64,000 nt of DNA, taken from contig NC_017033.1 of the NCBI RefSeq assembly GCF_000242255.2, forward strand, positions 3,483,110 to 3,547,109. Direction: 5' to 3'. The notes beneath the pieces were generated by a model. It had not been told where the DNA came from. It did not search any database and saw only the letters and a program-made list of their open reading frames with translations. Shown piece by piece: positions 1 to 8,873 of the stretch; the stretch's first letter is position 1, and each line of letters begins with the position of its first letter. This DNA is from Frateuria aurantia DSM 6220. GTDB lineage: Bacteria; Pseudomonadota; Gammaproteobacteria; Xanthomonadales; Rhodanobacteraceae. The translations under genes and the position numbers were made by a program.

Positions 1-743
1 GGCCGCTGCAGGTACATCCGGCACTGGCCGAGCTGTCACCGCTCAAGAATGAACGCCTGCAGGGCGTCGATATCCTGTTCGTTCGCGAGCTGACCGGCGG
101 CACCTATTTCGGTGCCAAGCAGCGCGGCAAGGATTTCGCCACGGACGAATGCCGTTATACCGAGGCCGAGATCGAGCGGGTGGTCCGTCGCGCCTTCGAG
201 CTGGCCCGCGGTCGTCGCCGCCATCTCACCTCGGTGGACAAGGCCAATGTGCTGGAGACCTCGCGCCTGTGGCGCAGCACCGTGCAACGGCTGGCCGGCG
301 AATATCCCGATGTCGTCGTCGAACACCAGCTGGTCGATTCGATGGCGATGCTGCTGCTGACCCAGCCCTCGCGGTACGACGTGGTGGTCACCGAAAACCT
401 GTTCGGTGACATTCTGACCGACGAGGCCGCCGCGCTGGCCGGCTCACTGGGTCTGCTGCCCTCCGCCTCGCTGGGCGAAGGCCGCAATGCCTTGTATGAA
501 CCCATCCATGGATCGGCACCCGATATCGCCGGCCAGGGCATTGCCAACCCAGTCGGCACCATCCTGTCGGCAGCCCTGCTGTTGCGTCATTCACTGCAGC
601 TCGATGCCGAGGCCTCGGCCGTGGAGAAGGCCGTGGATCATGTCCTGAGCAAGGGACCGCATTCGCGGGACATCGGCGGTGAGGCCGGTACCGACGAGGT
701 CCTGACCGCCGTACTGAAGGCACTGCGCAACAACCGTCACTGA
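1..743 (+). CDS. leuB: 3-isopropylmalate dehydrogenase, C-terminal part (5' end outside window)
   Basis: This enzyme oxidatively decarboxylates 3-isopropylmalate to 2-oxoisocaproate in leucine synthesis, using NAD+ and a divalent metal in the cytoplasm. The window opens inside the gene: the frame beginning at base 3 is open to the TGA at 741-743 and gives about 246 residues of a protein normally near 355. Family marks seen are [10 protein letters not shown] near the start, the metal/substrate segment [15 protein letters not shown], and the cofactor-binding [18 protein letters not shown]. It is the first gene of a leuB-ilvC-ilvB-ilvN run on one strand, with a 69-base gap before ilvC. No defect is seen in the visible part. 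Confidence 0.95.
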   Translation, partial: PLQVHPALAELSPLKNERLQGVDILFVRELTGGTYFGAKQRGKDFATDECRYTEAEIERVVRRAFELARGRRRHLTSVDKANVLETSRLWRSTVQRLAGEYPDVVVEHQLVDSMAMLLLTQPSRYDVVVTENLFGDILTDEAAALAGSLGLLPSASLGEGRNALYEPIHGSAPDIAGQGIANPVGTILSAALLLRHSLQLDAEASAVEKAVDHVLSKGPHSRDIGGEAGTDEVLTAVLKALRNNRH

Positions 744-812
744 ACATCACTCCCACTGACCCCAGCCCACTGCCTCTGCCACCGGCAGAGCATTTATCCA
801 GGAAATCCGATC

Positions 813-1817
813 ATGACCGATACACCCGCCACCACCGCCCCGCTGGCCCAGGCCCGCATCGCCGTTATCGGCTATGGCAGCCAGGGTCGCGCCCACGCCC
901 TGAATCTGAAGGACTCCGGGCTGGACGTGATCGTCGGCCTGCGCAAGGACGGCCCCTCGTGGCAAAAGGCCATCGAGGACGGCTTTGCCGTCGCCGAACC
1001 GTCTGCCGCCGTGGCCGAAGCCGATCTGGTGGCGGTCCTGACCCCGGACATGGTCCAGCCCGAGCTGTACCGCACCGCGATCGAACCCAACATCAAGCCC
1101 GGTGCCACCCTGTTGTTCGCCCATGGCTTCAATGTCCATTTCGGCCAGATCAAGCCCCGCGCCGATATCGATGTGGTGCTGGTGGCCCCCAAGGGACCGG
1201 GTGCACTGGTCCGTCGCGAATTCGAGATCGGCCGGGGCGTGCCCTGTCTGTTCGCGGTCTATCAGGATACGACCGGCCATGCCGAGGAGCGGGCCAAGGC
1301 CTATGCCGCCGGCCTGGGCGGCGCCCGCGCCCTGCTGATCCGCACCGACTTCAAGGAAGAGACCGAGACCGACCTGTTCGGCGAGCAGGCCGTGCTGTGC
1401 GGCGGCGCCAGCGAACTGGTGATCAAGGGCTTCGAGACCTTGGTCGAGGCCGGTTACCAGCCTGAAATCGCCTATTACGAAGTGCTGCACGAGCTGAAGC
1501 TGATCGTGGACCTGTTCTATGAAGGCGGCATCAGCCGGATGCTGGAATTCATCTCCGAGACCGCGCAATACGGCGACTACGTCAGTGGCCCGCGCATTGT
1601 CGACGATGCCACCAAGGCGCGCATGAAGGCCGTGCTGACCGACATTCAGGATGGCACCTTCGCCCGCAACTGGACCGAGGAATACAAGGCCGGACTGCCG
1701 AACTACAAGCGCCTGAAGCAGGCCGATCTGGATCATCCGATCGAGAAGGTCGGCAAGGCCCTGCGTGCCCGCATGCCCTGGCTGTCAGCCACAGCGCCGG
1801 CCGCCAAGCCCGCCTGA
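813..1817 (+). CDS. ilvC: Ketol-acid reductoisomerase, short class I form
   Basis: KARI isomerises and reduces acetolactate or acetohydroxybutyrate to the dihydroxy acid, using NADPH and Mg2+, in valine/isoleucine synthesis. The protein is 334 residues, the length of the short class I enzymes. It shows the Rossmann loop [15 protein letters not shown] near residue 18, the segment VLVAPKGPG, and the metal-ligand helix [19 protein letters not shown] followed by [19 protein letters not shown]. The ATG at 813 has an AGGA sequence about 9 bases upstream. It lies between leuB and ilvB in the same orientation, so co-transcription is likely. Enteric bacteria instead have the long class II form of about 490 residues. 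Confidence 0.97.
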   Translation: MTDTPATTAPLAQARIAVIGYGSQGRAHALNLKDSGLDVIVGLRKDGPSWQKAIEDGFAVAEPSAAVAEADLVAVLTPDMVQPELYRTAIEPNIKPGATLLFAHGFNVHFGQIKPRADIDVVLVAPKGPGALVRREFEIGRGVPCLFAVYQDTTGHAEERAKAYAAGLGGARALLIRTDFKEETETDLFGEQAVLCGGASELVIKGFETLVEAGYQPEIAYYEVLHELKLIVDLFYEGGISRMLEFISETAQYGDYVSGPRIVDDATKARMKAVLTDIQDGTFARNWTEEYKAGLPNYKRLKQADLDHPIEKVGKALRARMPWLSATAPAAKPA

Positions 1818-1904
1818 GGTCGTCTCCGCCTTGCCGCCGGTACCTTGAAGGGACCGGCGGCAAGGTCCTCCCATTTCTGTCTTGACCATGTCAGGAGCCG
1901 CGCT

Positions 1905-3773
1905 GTGAATGTTGTTGCCCCGCCCCGCACGACCACCGAAACCGCCACCGAGGCGGTCCATCCCTGCCATGGGAAAACGATGAGCGGGGCCGAGATCGTG
2001 GTCCAGGTGCTGGCCGATCAGGGCGTGGATATCGCCTTCGGCTACTCGGGAGGGGCGATCCTGCCGGTCTACGATGCCATCTACCGCTACAACCACGAAC
2101 ATCCGGGCACCACGGAGGCGCTGTCACTGATCGTGCCCGCCAACGAGCAGGCTGCCGGCTTCATGGCCTCCGGCTATGCCCGCGCCTCCGGCAAGGTCGG
2201 TGTCGCCATCGTCACCTCGGGACCTGGCGCCACCAATACCGTGACACCGGTACGCGATTCGATGTCCGACTCGATTCCCATGGTCGTCATCTGCGGGCAG
2301 GTCGGTACTGCCGCCATCGGCAGCGATGCCTTCCAGGAAGCACCGATCAGCAACATCATGAGCGCCTGCGCCAAGCATGTCTTTCTGGTCACCGATGCCG
2401 ACAAGCTGGAAGCCACCCTGCGCAGTGCATTCGATATCGCCCGCAGCGGCCGTCCCGGACCGGTCGTGATCGACCTTCCCAAGGACATCCAGAATGCCGA
2501 AGTACCCTTTGACGGAAGCAGTATGCTGCCGCTGCCAGGCTACCGCGCGCGATTGCTGGCGTCCGCCCGGCGTGAGCTGGGCGAGGCCGCATGCAACGAC
2601 TTTCTGCAGGCTCTGACACGCGCTGAACGACCACTGATCTATGCCGGCGGCGGCGTGGTCGCCGCCAATGCCGCCGATGCACTGCGTGCCTTTGCCAGTC
2701 ACTTCGGACTGCCGATCACCACCACCCTGATGGGTATTGGCATCACCGACACCGCCGCACCGCTGGCCCTGCATATGCTGGGCATGCACGGTACCGCCTA
2801 TGCCAACTACGCGGTGGACGACTGCGATCTGCTGATCGTGGTGGGTGCCCGCTTCGACGACCGGGTGGCCGGACTGCCGGACCGGTTTGCCGCAAACGCC
2901 CGCTTTATCGCCCAGTTCGATATCGATCCGGCCGAGATCGACAAGGTCAAGACCGTGGACTGGCATTATCTGGGCGCATTGGCTCCGGCACTGGACCAAT
3001 TACGCCATGCCGGGTCCGACATGAACACCCGCAAGAAACTGGAACCATGGCATCGGCATCTGGCCGAACTCAAGCGCGTGCATGCCATGAACTACGACCG
3101 CGGCAGCGATCGGATCCAGCCTTATGCAGTCATCGAGGCGATCAATCGCGTCACCCGCGGCGAGGCCATCATCAGCACCGGCGTCGGCCAGCACCAGATG
3201 TGGGCCGCCCAGTATTTTGACTTCCGCCGGCCCCGGCAATGGCTGACCTCAGGCGCCATGGGCACCATGGGATTCGGTCTGCCGGCGGCCGTCGGCGCCC
3301 AGTTCGCCCGGCCGGATGCCATGGTGATCGATATCGACGGCGATGCCAGCATCCGCATGAACATCGGCGAGCTGGAAACCGTCACGACCTATGGTCTGCC
3401 GGTCAAGATCGTAGTGCTCAACAACTGCGGTGACGGCATGGTCCGGCAATGGCAGAAACTGTTCTACAAGGGCCGCTTCGCCGCCTCGGACAAGAGCCTG
3501 CACAAGAAGGACTTCATCAAGGCGGCCGAGGCCGACGGCTTCGAGTGGGCGCGCAGACTCAGCCGGCCGGACGAAATCGAAACCAGCATCGCCGAATTCC
3601 TGGCTTTCCGGGGACCGGCCTTTCTGGAAGTGATGATCGATCCGGATGCCGGCGTCTACCCCATGGTCGGTCCGGGCGCAGCCTATGCCGAAATGATCAC
3701 CGGCCCGTTCATCCCGTCCCGGTCGCCAGCGGCGGCCGACACTGATCGCGACATCCCCAGCAACATGTTTTGA
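1905..3773 (+). CDS. ilvB: Acetolactate synthase, catalytic (large) subunit
   Basis: This ThDP- and FAD-dependent enzyme condenses two pyruvates, or pyruvate with 2-oxobutyrate, in the first common step of branched-chain amino acid synthesis. The N-terminal domain shows FGYSGGAILPVYDA and the catalytic Glu in PANEQAAGFMASGYAR. The central domain has RFDDRVAG. The C-terminal ThDP motif starts at DIDGDASIRMN and continues into the following NNCGDGMVRQWQ. A GTG at 1905 is preferred as start because CAGGAG lies 8 bases upstream, giving 622 residues; an in-frame TTG at 1845 would add 20 residues without a good ribosome site. The regulatory subunit gene ilvN starts 16 bases after the stop, so the two are almost certainly an operon. 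Confidence 0.96.
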   Translation: MNVVAPPRTTTETATEAVHPCHGKTMSGAEIVVQVLADQGVDIAFGYSGGAILPVYDAIYRYNHEHPGTTEALSLIVPANEQAAGFMASGYARASGKVGVAIVTSGPGATNTVTPVRDSMSDSIPMVVICGQVGTAAIGSDAFQEAPISNIMSACAKHVFLVTDADKLEATLRSAFDIARSGRPGPVVIDLPKDIQNAEVPFDGSSMLPLPGYRARLLASARRELGEAACNDFLQALTRAERPLIYAGGGVVAANAADALRAFASHFGLPITTTLMGIGITDTAAPLALHMLGMHGTAYANYAVDDCDLLIVVGARFDDRVAGLPDRFAANARFIAQFDIDPAEIDKVKTVDWHYLGALAPALDQLRHAGSDMNTRKKLEPWHRHLAELKRVHAMNYDRGSDRIQPYAVIEAINRVTRGEAIISTGVGQHQMWAAQYFDFRRPRQWLTSGAMGTMGFGLPAAVGAQFARPDAMVIDIDGDASIRMNIGELETVTTYGLPVKIVVLNNCGDGMVRQWQKLFYKGRFAASDKSLHKKDFIKAAEADGFEWARRLSRPDEIETSIAEFLAFRGPAFLEVMIDPDAGVYPMVGPGAAYAEMITGPFIPSRSPAAADTDRDIPSNMF

Positions 3774-3789
3774 AGCCCCGGAGCATGAC

Positions 3790-4281
3790 ATGAAAACCCA
3801 GCTGCAGCCCCATATCATCACCATCCTGCTGGACAATGAAGTCGGCGCCCTGGCGCGCGTCGCCGGACTGTTTGCCGCCCGCGGCTACAATATCGACTCG
3901 CTGAGCGTCGCCGCGACCGCCGATCCCAGCCAGTCACGACTGACCCTGACCACCCATGGCGATACCCGTATACTGCATCAGGTCGTGAGTCAGCTGCGCA
4001 AGCTGGTCGATGTGCTGGAGGTGCAGGATCTCACCGGACAGACCCATCTGGAATCCGAACTGCTGATCATCAACGTCCGCTGCCCGCAGGGACGAAGCGA
4101 TGCTGTCGATGCCTGCCTGTACCGACATCGGGCCTTTCCAGTGGCAGTCAACGGTGACGTCTCCAGCATTCAGTTCGCCGGCACAGGCAAAGCGGTCCGT
4201 GCCTTCCTGGATGACATCGAGGCCGTCGCCGAAGTACTGGTACTGGCACGCAGCGGAACGGCGGCCCTGCAGCTGCATTGA
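3790..4281 (+). CDS. ilvN: Acetolactate synthase, regulatory (small) subunit
   Basis: This is the small subunit that activates the large subunit and gives valine feedback control. The protein has 163 residues with an N-terminal ACT domain (HIITILLDNEVGALARVAGLFAARGYNI) [shown here in parts: HIITILLDNEVGAL then ARVAGLFAARGYNI] and a C-terminal domain of about 80 residues. This is the length of IlvN/IlvH, about twice that of the short IlvM partner. It begins 16 bases after ilvB and closes the leuB-ilvC-ilvB-ilvN run. No clear intrinsic terminator is visible in the 84 bases before the convergent cyclase gene. Confidence 0.95.
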   Translation: MKTQLQPHIITILLDNEVGALARVAGLFAARGYNIDSLSVAATADPSQSRLTLTTHGDTRILHQVVSQLRKLVDVLEVQDLTGQTHLESELLIINVRCPQGRSDAVDACLYRHRAFPVAVNGDVSSIQFAGTGKAVRAFLDDIEAVAEVLVLARSGTAALQLH

Positions 4282-4365
4282 GTCTTCAGCGGGCCTGAAC
4301 AGTCATCCGGCGGTGCCCTTCACCTGATCTGTGGATGGGCTGCAGCCAGAGCCAGGACGGGTTGT

Positions 4366-5442
4366 TCAGAACAGGTCGACACTGCCGCTCATCACTCCGC
4401 CATCCAGCGCGCCCGCATGGATCAGCCCCTGATAGCTGCGGACCTGGTTGCGGCCATGCTTCTTGGCGTAATACAGCGCCTTGTCGGCCAGATCCAGCGC
4501 CTGGGTCGAAAATCCCGCCGTGCTGACCTCGACAAAACCGATGCTGACGGTCACCGTTCCGATCTGCGAAAACACATGTGCGGCCATCCGCGCCCGAAAC
4601 CGCTCCAGCATCGTCTCGACACCGGCCTCGTCCGGGCCCAGCAGCAAGGCCACGAATTCCTCTCCGCCGAAGCGAAACAGCGCATTCGGCGCGGGAAAAC
4701 TGGATCGCAGCTGCTGCGCCAGCCACAGAATCACCTCATCACCGTATAGATGGCCATACGTGTCATTGACGCGTTTGAAATGATCGATATCGAGAATCGC
4801 CAGCCACAACCGCTCCGGCGCCACCCCCTGATGAGTCAAGCCGACCCGCTCCAGCAGTCGTTGCAGCTGGCGATCCAGCGTGCTGCGATTGAAGAGTCCG
4901 GTAAGCTTGTCCCGTTCAGCTTCGCGAATCAGGCTGACATAATTGGAGTAGATTCGACTGAAGCCATCCAGAACCTTGGATATGGCATCGAACGGCTCGC
5001 CACCCTCGACCATCAGGGCGCCTGCAACAAGTCCATCTTTATGGATAGGCGTCCATACGTAGTGATATCCATCCGCGCCTGCCGAGTGACCGGGGCGCTG
5101 GCCATCTTGACAGGCCCGCAGCCGAGTCTGCCAGGCGGCTGTCTCGACTGGCAGAGCTGGACGAACCGCGTAATGCCCTGCCTCCATTTGACGGCAGGAC
5201 ACCCAGGACTCCATGACCCCATCGTCGCCCATGCATTTGTACAGAAGCACATGGCGAGCACGCAGCAACTCGGCCAGGGACAGGGTCAGGCTGTGGTCCA
5301 GGGCGTCAATATCCCGGTGCAAGGTCAGCTGGGCCACGGAGTCGACGAACCGCTCCTCCGGCCGCAGCTCGTGCACAGCCGGATCCGCAGACATGGACGG
5401 AGCTTCTTCGGAAGCCGCCGTACTGGGCAACCTGATTGACAC
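4366..5442 (-). CDS. Diguanylate cyclase with N-terminal GAF-like sensor region
   Basis: It probably makes cyclic di-GMP from two GTP. The 358-residue protein has no membrane segment. Residues about 30-175 resemble a GAF-type sensor region (for example YHYVWTPIHKDGLVAGALMV around 127-146). Residues 178-350 are a GGDEF domain with DKLTGL at 178-183, LDIDHFKRVNDTYGH from 217 and the active loop GGEEF at 259-263, so the catalytic site looks intact. The four residues where the product-inhibition site RxxD normally sits are PAPN (250-253), so allosteric feedback is probably absent. The start is a GTG with AGGAG five bases upstream. It stands alone, convergent with the ilv operon and in the same direction as the hpnB block. 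Confidence 0.93.
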   Translation of the reverse strand: MSIRLPSTAASEEAPSMSADPAVHELRPEERFVDSVAQLTLHRDIDALDHSLTLSLAELLRARHVLLYKCMGDDGVMESWVSCRQMEAGHYAVRPALPVETAAWQTRLRACQDGQRPGHSAGADGYHYVWTPIHKDGLVAGALMVEGGEPFDAISKVLDGFSRIYSNYVSLIREAERDKLTGLFNRSTLDRQLQRLLERVGLTHQGVAPERLWLAILDIDHFKRVNDTYGHLYGDEVILWLAQQLRSSFPAPNALFRFGGEEFVALLLGPDEAGVETMLERFRARMAAHVFSQIGTVTVSIGFVEVSTAGFSTQALDLADKALYYAKKHGRNQVRSYQGLIHAGALDGGVMSGSVDLF

Positions 5443-5713
5443 AGCATCTCCTGGGCAGGCTGCGGCATGATCCGGTCATCACGTGGAACGACCCGGGCGC
5501 AGATCTGCATGCCCACAGGAACCCACATGAACAACACCTCACCAACACACAGCCTTCATGGACCTGACCTCGGCCCGGACCATAGGCGGGCGTATGCACC
5601 ACCTCTTGTGCGAAAGATACTAGCGCGGCTCATGTGACAACACCAATTCATATCGCCGCAGCCGATCCTGCAACCGGCTGATGCCGGTCCCGTCCATCCA
5701 CGGCCGCCGCGGA

Positions 5714-6835
5714 TCAGGCCTCGTAGCTTCGGCCTTTCCACAGTGAGCGGGTGCCACGCCAATAGCGGATGGCCGAACTCCAGGTCATGGCCAGATACAG
5801 ACTTGCACTGATCGGCAGCGCCAACCCCCACCACGGCGCCATGCGGTAATAACGCAAGGTGGGAAGGTAGCTGACCCACATCGCCAGCAGGGCCGCAACG
5901 GCCAGATCGCGAGTACCAGGCAGGGCCAGCAGCAGCAGCGGCAGCCAGTAGGAGGCGGCGAACACGAGCGTGACCAGCAGCAGCAGCAGGGTCGAATAAC
6001 CCAGCTGGGTGAAAGCCGACCTGGCCACCATGTCGTGAATGGAACCCAGCGTGCCGTAGGGCCGCAGGCTGATCACTCCCCGACTCAGGCCGGTCCAGGT
6101 CCGCAGGCCGGCACGCTTGATCTGGCGTGCCAGGGTGCAGTCGTCTATCAGCGCGTCACGCAGACTCTCGAAGGCACCGACCTGCCGCAGCGCCGTCGTC
6201 TCGACAAGAATGCAGCCGCCCGCCGCTGCCGCCGCCCAGCGCCAGCGGCCATTGGCCAAGGCGAAGGGGTACAGCAGCTTGAAGTAGTACACGAAGGTCG
6301 GCAACAGCAGGCGGTCCCAGACACTGGTCCGACGCAGATCCGCCATCAGGGAGACGAACTGCACACCCTGCTCGCGCTGCTTGGCCAGCAAGGCAGCCAG
6401 CATCCCCGGCTGCAGCACGATGTCGGCATCCAGCAGCAAGGTCCACGGAGTCTGCACTTCGCCCCGTCCCTGTTCCAGCGCCCACAGCTTGCCTGCCCAG
6501 CCCTTGGGCAGCGGCTTGCCGGAGATCACCGTGACACCGTCGAAACCCAGCGCTACCTCCGCGGTGCCGTCAGTAGACTGGTCATCGATCACCACGACCC
6601 GCAAGCCCTGGCCCTGGGCTTGCAGCCCGGCCAGGGTCTGACCGATCACATCGGCCTCGTTGCGAGCGGGGATCAGCACGGTCAGCTGATCCAGACGCAA
6701 CGGCTGCGCCGCTGGCGGGGCCGGCTCCAGATGCTCACGGACCCGCCAAGGGAGCCAGGGCAGCAGCAGCAGCCCGAACCAGATGAGGACCGGGGGCAAG
6801 GCCCACAGCCATGCCGCATGGGCTTGCCAGAACAC
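5714..6835 (-). CDS. hpnB: Hopanoid-associated glycosyltransferase HpnB
   Basis: This is a family 2 membrane glycosyltransferase of the hopene-associated HpnB type; its exact substrate is not established. One N-terminal membrane segment is followed by a GT-A domain with VLIPARNEADVIGQTL, VVVIDDQSTDGT and LLLDADIVLQPG. After the DDCTLARQIKRAG motif come three or four C-terminal membrane segments and the typical end WKGRSYEA. The GTG at 6835 is chosen because GGAG lies 8 bases upstream; an in-frame GTG at 6844 would add three residues. It begins about 20 bases after hpnH and is the last gene of the minus-strand idi-hpnH-hpnB block. Confidence 0.9.
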   Translation of the reverse strand: MFWQAHAAWLWALPPVLIWFGLLLLPWLPWRVREHLEPAPPAAQPLRLDQLTVLIPARNEADVIGQTLAGLQAQGQGLRVVVIDDQSTDGTAEVALGFDGVTVISGKPLPKGWAGKLWALEQGRGEVQTPWTLLLDADIVLQPGMLAALLAKQREQGVQFVSLMADLRRTSVWDRLLLPTFVYYFKLLYPFALANGRWRWAAAAAGGCILVETTALRQVGAFESLRDALIDDCTLARQIKRAGLRTWTGLSRGVISLRPYGTLGSIHDMVARSAFTQLGYSTLLLLLVTLVFAASYWLPLLLLALPGTRDLAVAALLAMWVSYLPTLRYYRMAPWWGLALPISASLYLAMTWSSAIRYWRGTRSLWKGRSYEA

Positions 6836-6855
6836 GCCAGTCACTCCGGTTTCTG

Positions 6856-8004
6856 TCAGTGGCTGCTGCTGTCGACGTCAGCCGTTTCCTGCGACGGACG
6901 CTTGATCGAGGTGATCGGCACATGCACCGCGGTCGCATTGGCGCGGTCACCATAGCGGATCGGCAGATCCGGAGCCATCGAGCCTTCGGTGCGAGGACCG
7001 AACATGGCGACCTTCAAAGCTTTCAGCGGGTGGGCAAAGGTGTCATCCACCGAGGTGCCCTCGAAGCCGCAATGGGCCATGCAGTTGTCGCACTTCGGAT
7101 TGTTGCCGACGCCGTACTTGTCCCAGTCGGTGGTTTCCATCAGGTCCTTGTAGGACTTGGCGTATCCCTCGTCGACCAGCAGGTAGCAGGGGCGCTGCCA
7201 GCCGAACACGTTGTAGGTCGGATTCGACCACGGAGTGCACTGATAGGACTGGTTGCCGGCCATGAAGTCCAGGAACATGGAGGACTGGTTGAAAACCCAC
7301 TTTTCCTTGCGCTGCTTGCCAAGGCGGAAGATGTCGCGGAACAGGTTCTTGCTCTGGGTCCGCCCCATGAACACGTCCTGGCGCGGGGCATGCTGGTAGC
7401 TGTAGCCCGGCGACACGGTGATGGCCTCGATACCGAGGGTCATCGCGTAGTCGAAGAACTCGGCCACTTCCTCGGGCTTTTCGCCGGAGAACAGGGTGCA
7501 GTTGATGGTGACGCGGAAACCGCGGGCCAATGCCATCTTGATGGCCTCGACCGCCTTCTCGAACACACCTTCCTGACAGACGGAATCATCGTGGCGCTCT
7601 TTCAGGCCATCAAGATGCACCGACCAGGTGAAGTACGGGGAGGGCTCGTATTCATCGATGTGCTTGGCCAGCAGAATGGCGTTGGTGCACAGATAGATGA
7701 ACTTCTTGCGCTTGATCAGGCCCTGGACGATCTGGGGCATTTCCTTGTGGATCAGCGGCTCGCCACCCGGGATCGAGACCACCGGCGCACCGCATTCGTC
7801 CACCGCGGCCATCGCCTCCTCGACGCTGACGCGCTTCTTGAGGATTTCCTTGGGATAATCGATCTTGCCGCAACCGGCACAGGCCAGATTGCACTGGAAC
7901 AGGGGCTCCAGCATCATCGCCAGCGGGTAGCGTTTCTGGCCCGTGAGCTTCTTGCCGATGATGTACTTGGCAACTTTGTATTTTTGGATCAGCGGAATAC
8001 CCAT
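6856..8004 (-). CDS. hpnH: Adenosyl-hopene transferase HpnH (radical SAM)
   Basis: HpnH adds a 5'-deoxyadenosyl group to hopene (diploptene), the first step in building the extended C35 side chain. The 382-residue protein begins MGIPLIQKYKVAKYIIGKKL and carries the radical-SAM cluster motif CNLACAGC near residue 38. SIPGGEPLIHKEMP follows. The C-terminal half has conserved Cys residues (QCTPWSNPTYNVFGWQRPC, CDNCMAHCGFEG), as the family does. The start at 8004 is the conserved one. It lies between idi (58-base gap) and hpnB. Its product is the substrate for HpnG, encoded at 17.8 kb on the other strand. Confidence 0.97.
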   Translation of the reverse strand: MGIPLIQKYKVAKYIIGKKLTGQKRYPLAMMLEPLFQCNLACAGCGKIDYPKEILKKRVSVEEAMAAVDECGAPVVSIPGGEPLIHKEMPQIVQGLIKRKKFIYLCTNAILLAKHIDEYEPSPYFTWSVHLDGLKERHDDSVCQEGVFEKAVEAIKMALARGFRVTINCTLFSGEKPEEVAEFFDYAMTLGIEAITVSPGYSYQHAPRQDVFMGRTQSKNLFRDIFRLGKQRKEKWVFNQSSMFLDFMAGNQSYQCTPWSNPTYNVFGWQRPCYLLVDEGYAKSYKDLMETTDWDKYGVGNNPKCDNCMAHCGFEGTSVDDTFAHPLKALKVAMFGPRTEGSMAPDLPIRYGDRANATAVHVPITSIKRPSQETADVDSSSH

Positions 8005-8062
8005 AGGGTTTTCTCAATCTCGCATCAGGGGAGCATGGGGTGCCCAATACTCGGAATTTTAA

Positions 8063-8674
8063 CTAGTTTGCGTCGCCGCAGCGACTCCACAGTTCGGAAT
8101 GGTCCTGCCGGAGACGTGCCCACTCCAGCTTGAACCAGGGGGTGAATGTCTCAGGCTGATCGTTGATCCAGCCATCCAGGGCCTGAGGATCGATATAGCG
8201 CAGCTCCGCAACCTCGTTCGGATTGACCTCCGGCATGGCATCCGCCTGGCCGGCATAGACCCAGCACAATTCGTGTTCGGCACCATCCTCGTCGAACTGT
8301 GCATGATATTCGAATTTGTACAGATAGCGCAGGACAGCAACCAGTCCCAGCTCCTCGTCCAGCCGGCGTCGCACCGCCGACTCCATCGACTCGCCACGAC
8401 GTGGATGGCTGCAGCAGGCATTGGACCAGTAGCCCGGCCACAATCGCTTGGCTTCAGCCCGACGCTGCAACAGCACCTCGCCGCGGCTGTTGAAAATAAA
8501 GATCGAAAAAGCCCGGTGCAAGGTTCCTTGACCGCGATGAGCCGAGGCCTTGTCCAGAAAGCCGAGTTCGATATCCGCGGCATCGACCAGCACCAGCGGC
8601 TCATCGTCAAACGAAACGATGGGTGCCGATGCCTGGGCCGTCCGGCCTTGGCGGGTTGAACATTCGACAGTCAA
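8063..8674 (-). CDS. idi: Isopentenyl-diphosphate delta-isomerase, type 1 (Nudix)
   Basis: It interconverts IPP and DMAPP, balancing the prenyl precursors for FPP synthase. The 203-residue protein shows the catalytic Cys in NACCSHPRRGE, a Nudix-like helix ESMESAVRRRLDEELGL, and the second catalytic region EHELCWVYAG. The start is a TTG at 8674, preceded by AGGAG with six bases spacing; no in-frame ATG fits the conserved N-terminus better. It heads the idi-hpnH-hpnB block and is divergent from hpnI, which ties isoprenoid supply to hopanoid production. Type 1 IDI is optional in bacteria that use the MEP pathway. Confidence 0.9.
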   Translation of the reverse strand: MTVECSTRQGRTAQASAPIVSFDDEPLVLVDAADIELGFLDKASAHRGQGTLHRAFSIFIFNSRGEVLLQRRAEAKRLWPGYWSNACCSHPRRGESMESAVRRRLDEELGLVAVLRYLYKFEYHAQFDEDGAEHELCWVYAGQADAMPEVNPNEVAELRYIDPQALDGWINDQPETFTPWFKLEWARLRQDHSELWSRCGDAN

Positions 8675-8791
8675 TGAAAACTCCTGAATCTGGCCGCTCG
8701 GCGGAACCTGACTCCATTGGCGAGTGGCTTCCGCGCCGGTTCACTGGTGCAGTGCGGCATTAAAAACTCGTTTAGTCTACATCTTTAACCG

Positions 8792-8805
8792 GTCTGAAAT
8801 CAGAC
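8792..8805. promoter_or_regulatory. Inverted repeat in the idi/hpnI divergent promoter region
   Basis: GTCTGA-AA-TCAGAC is a perfect 6+6 inverted repeat in the 199-base gap between the divergent idi and hpnI genes. The gap is clearly AT-richer than its flanks. It could be an operator serving both hopanoid blocks. A TATTCT hexamer just upstream of hpnI could be its -10 element, but no good -35 was found, so the promoter itself is not called. Confidence 0.3.
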
Positions 8806-8873
8806 TGTCACCTTAACCGTTCCTGGCACCCTGCCGGCGCAGCCGATCCCGGCCGTGTTATTCTAGGGGAATC

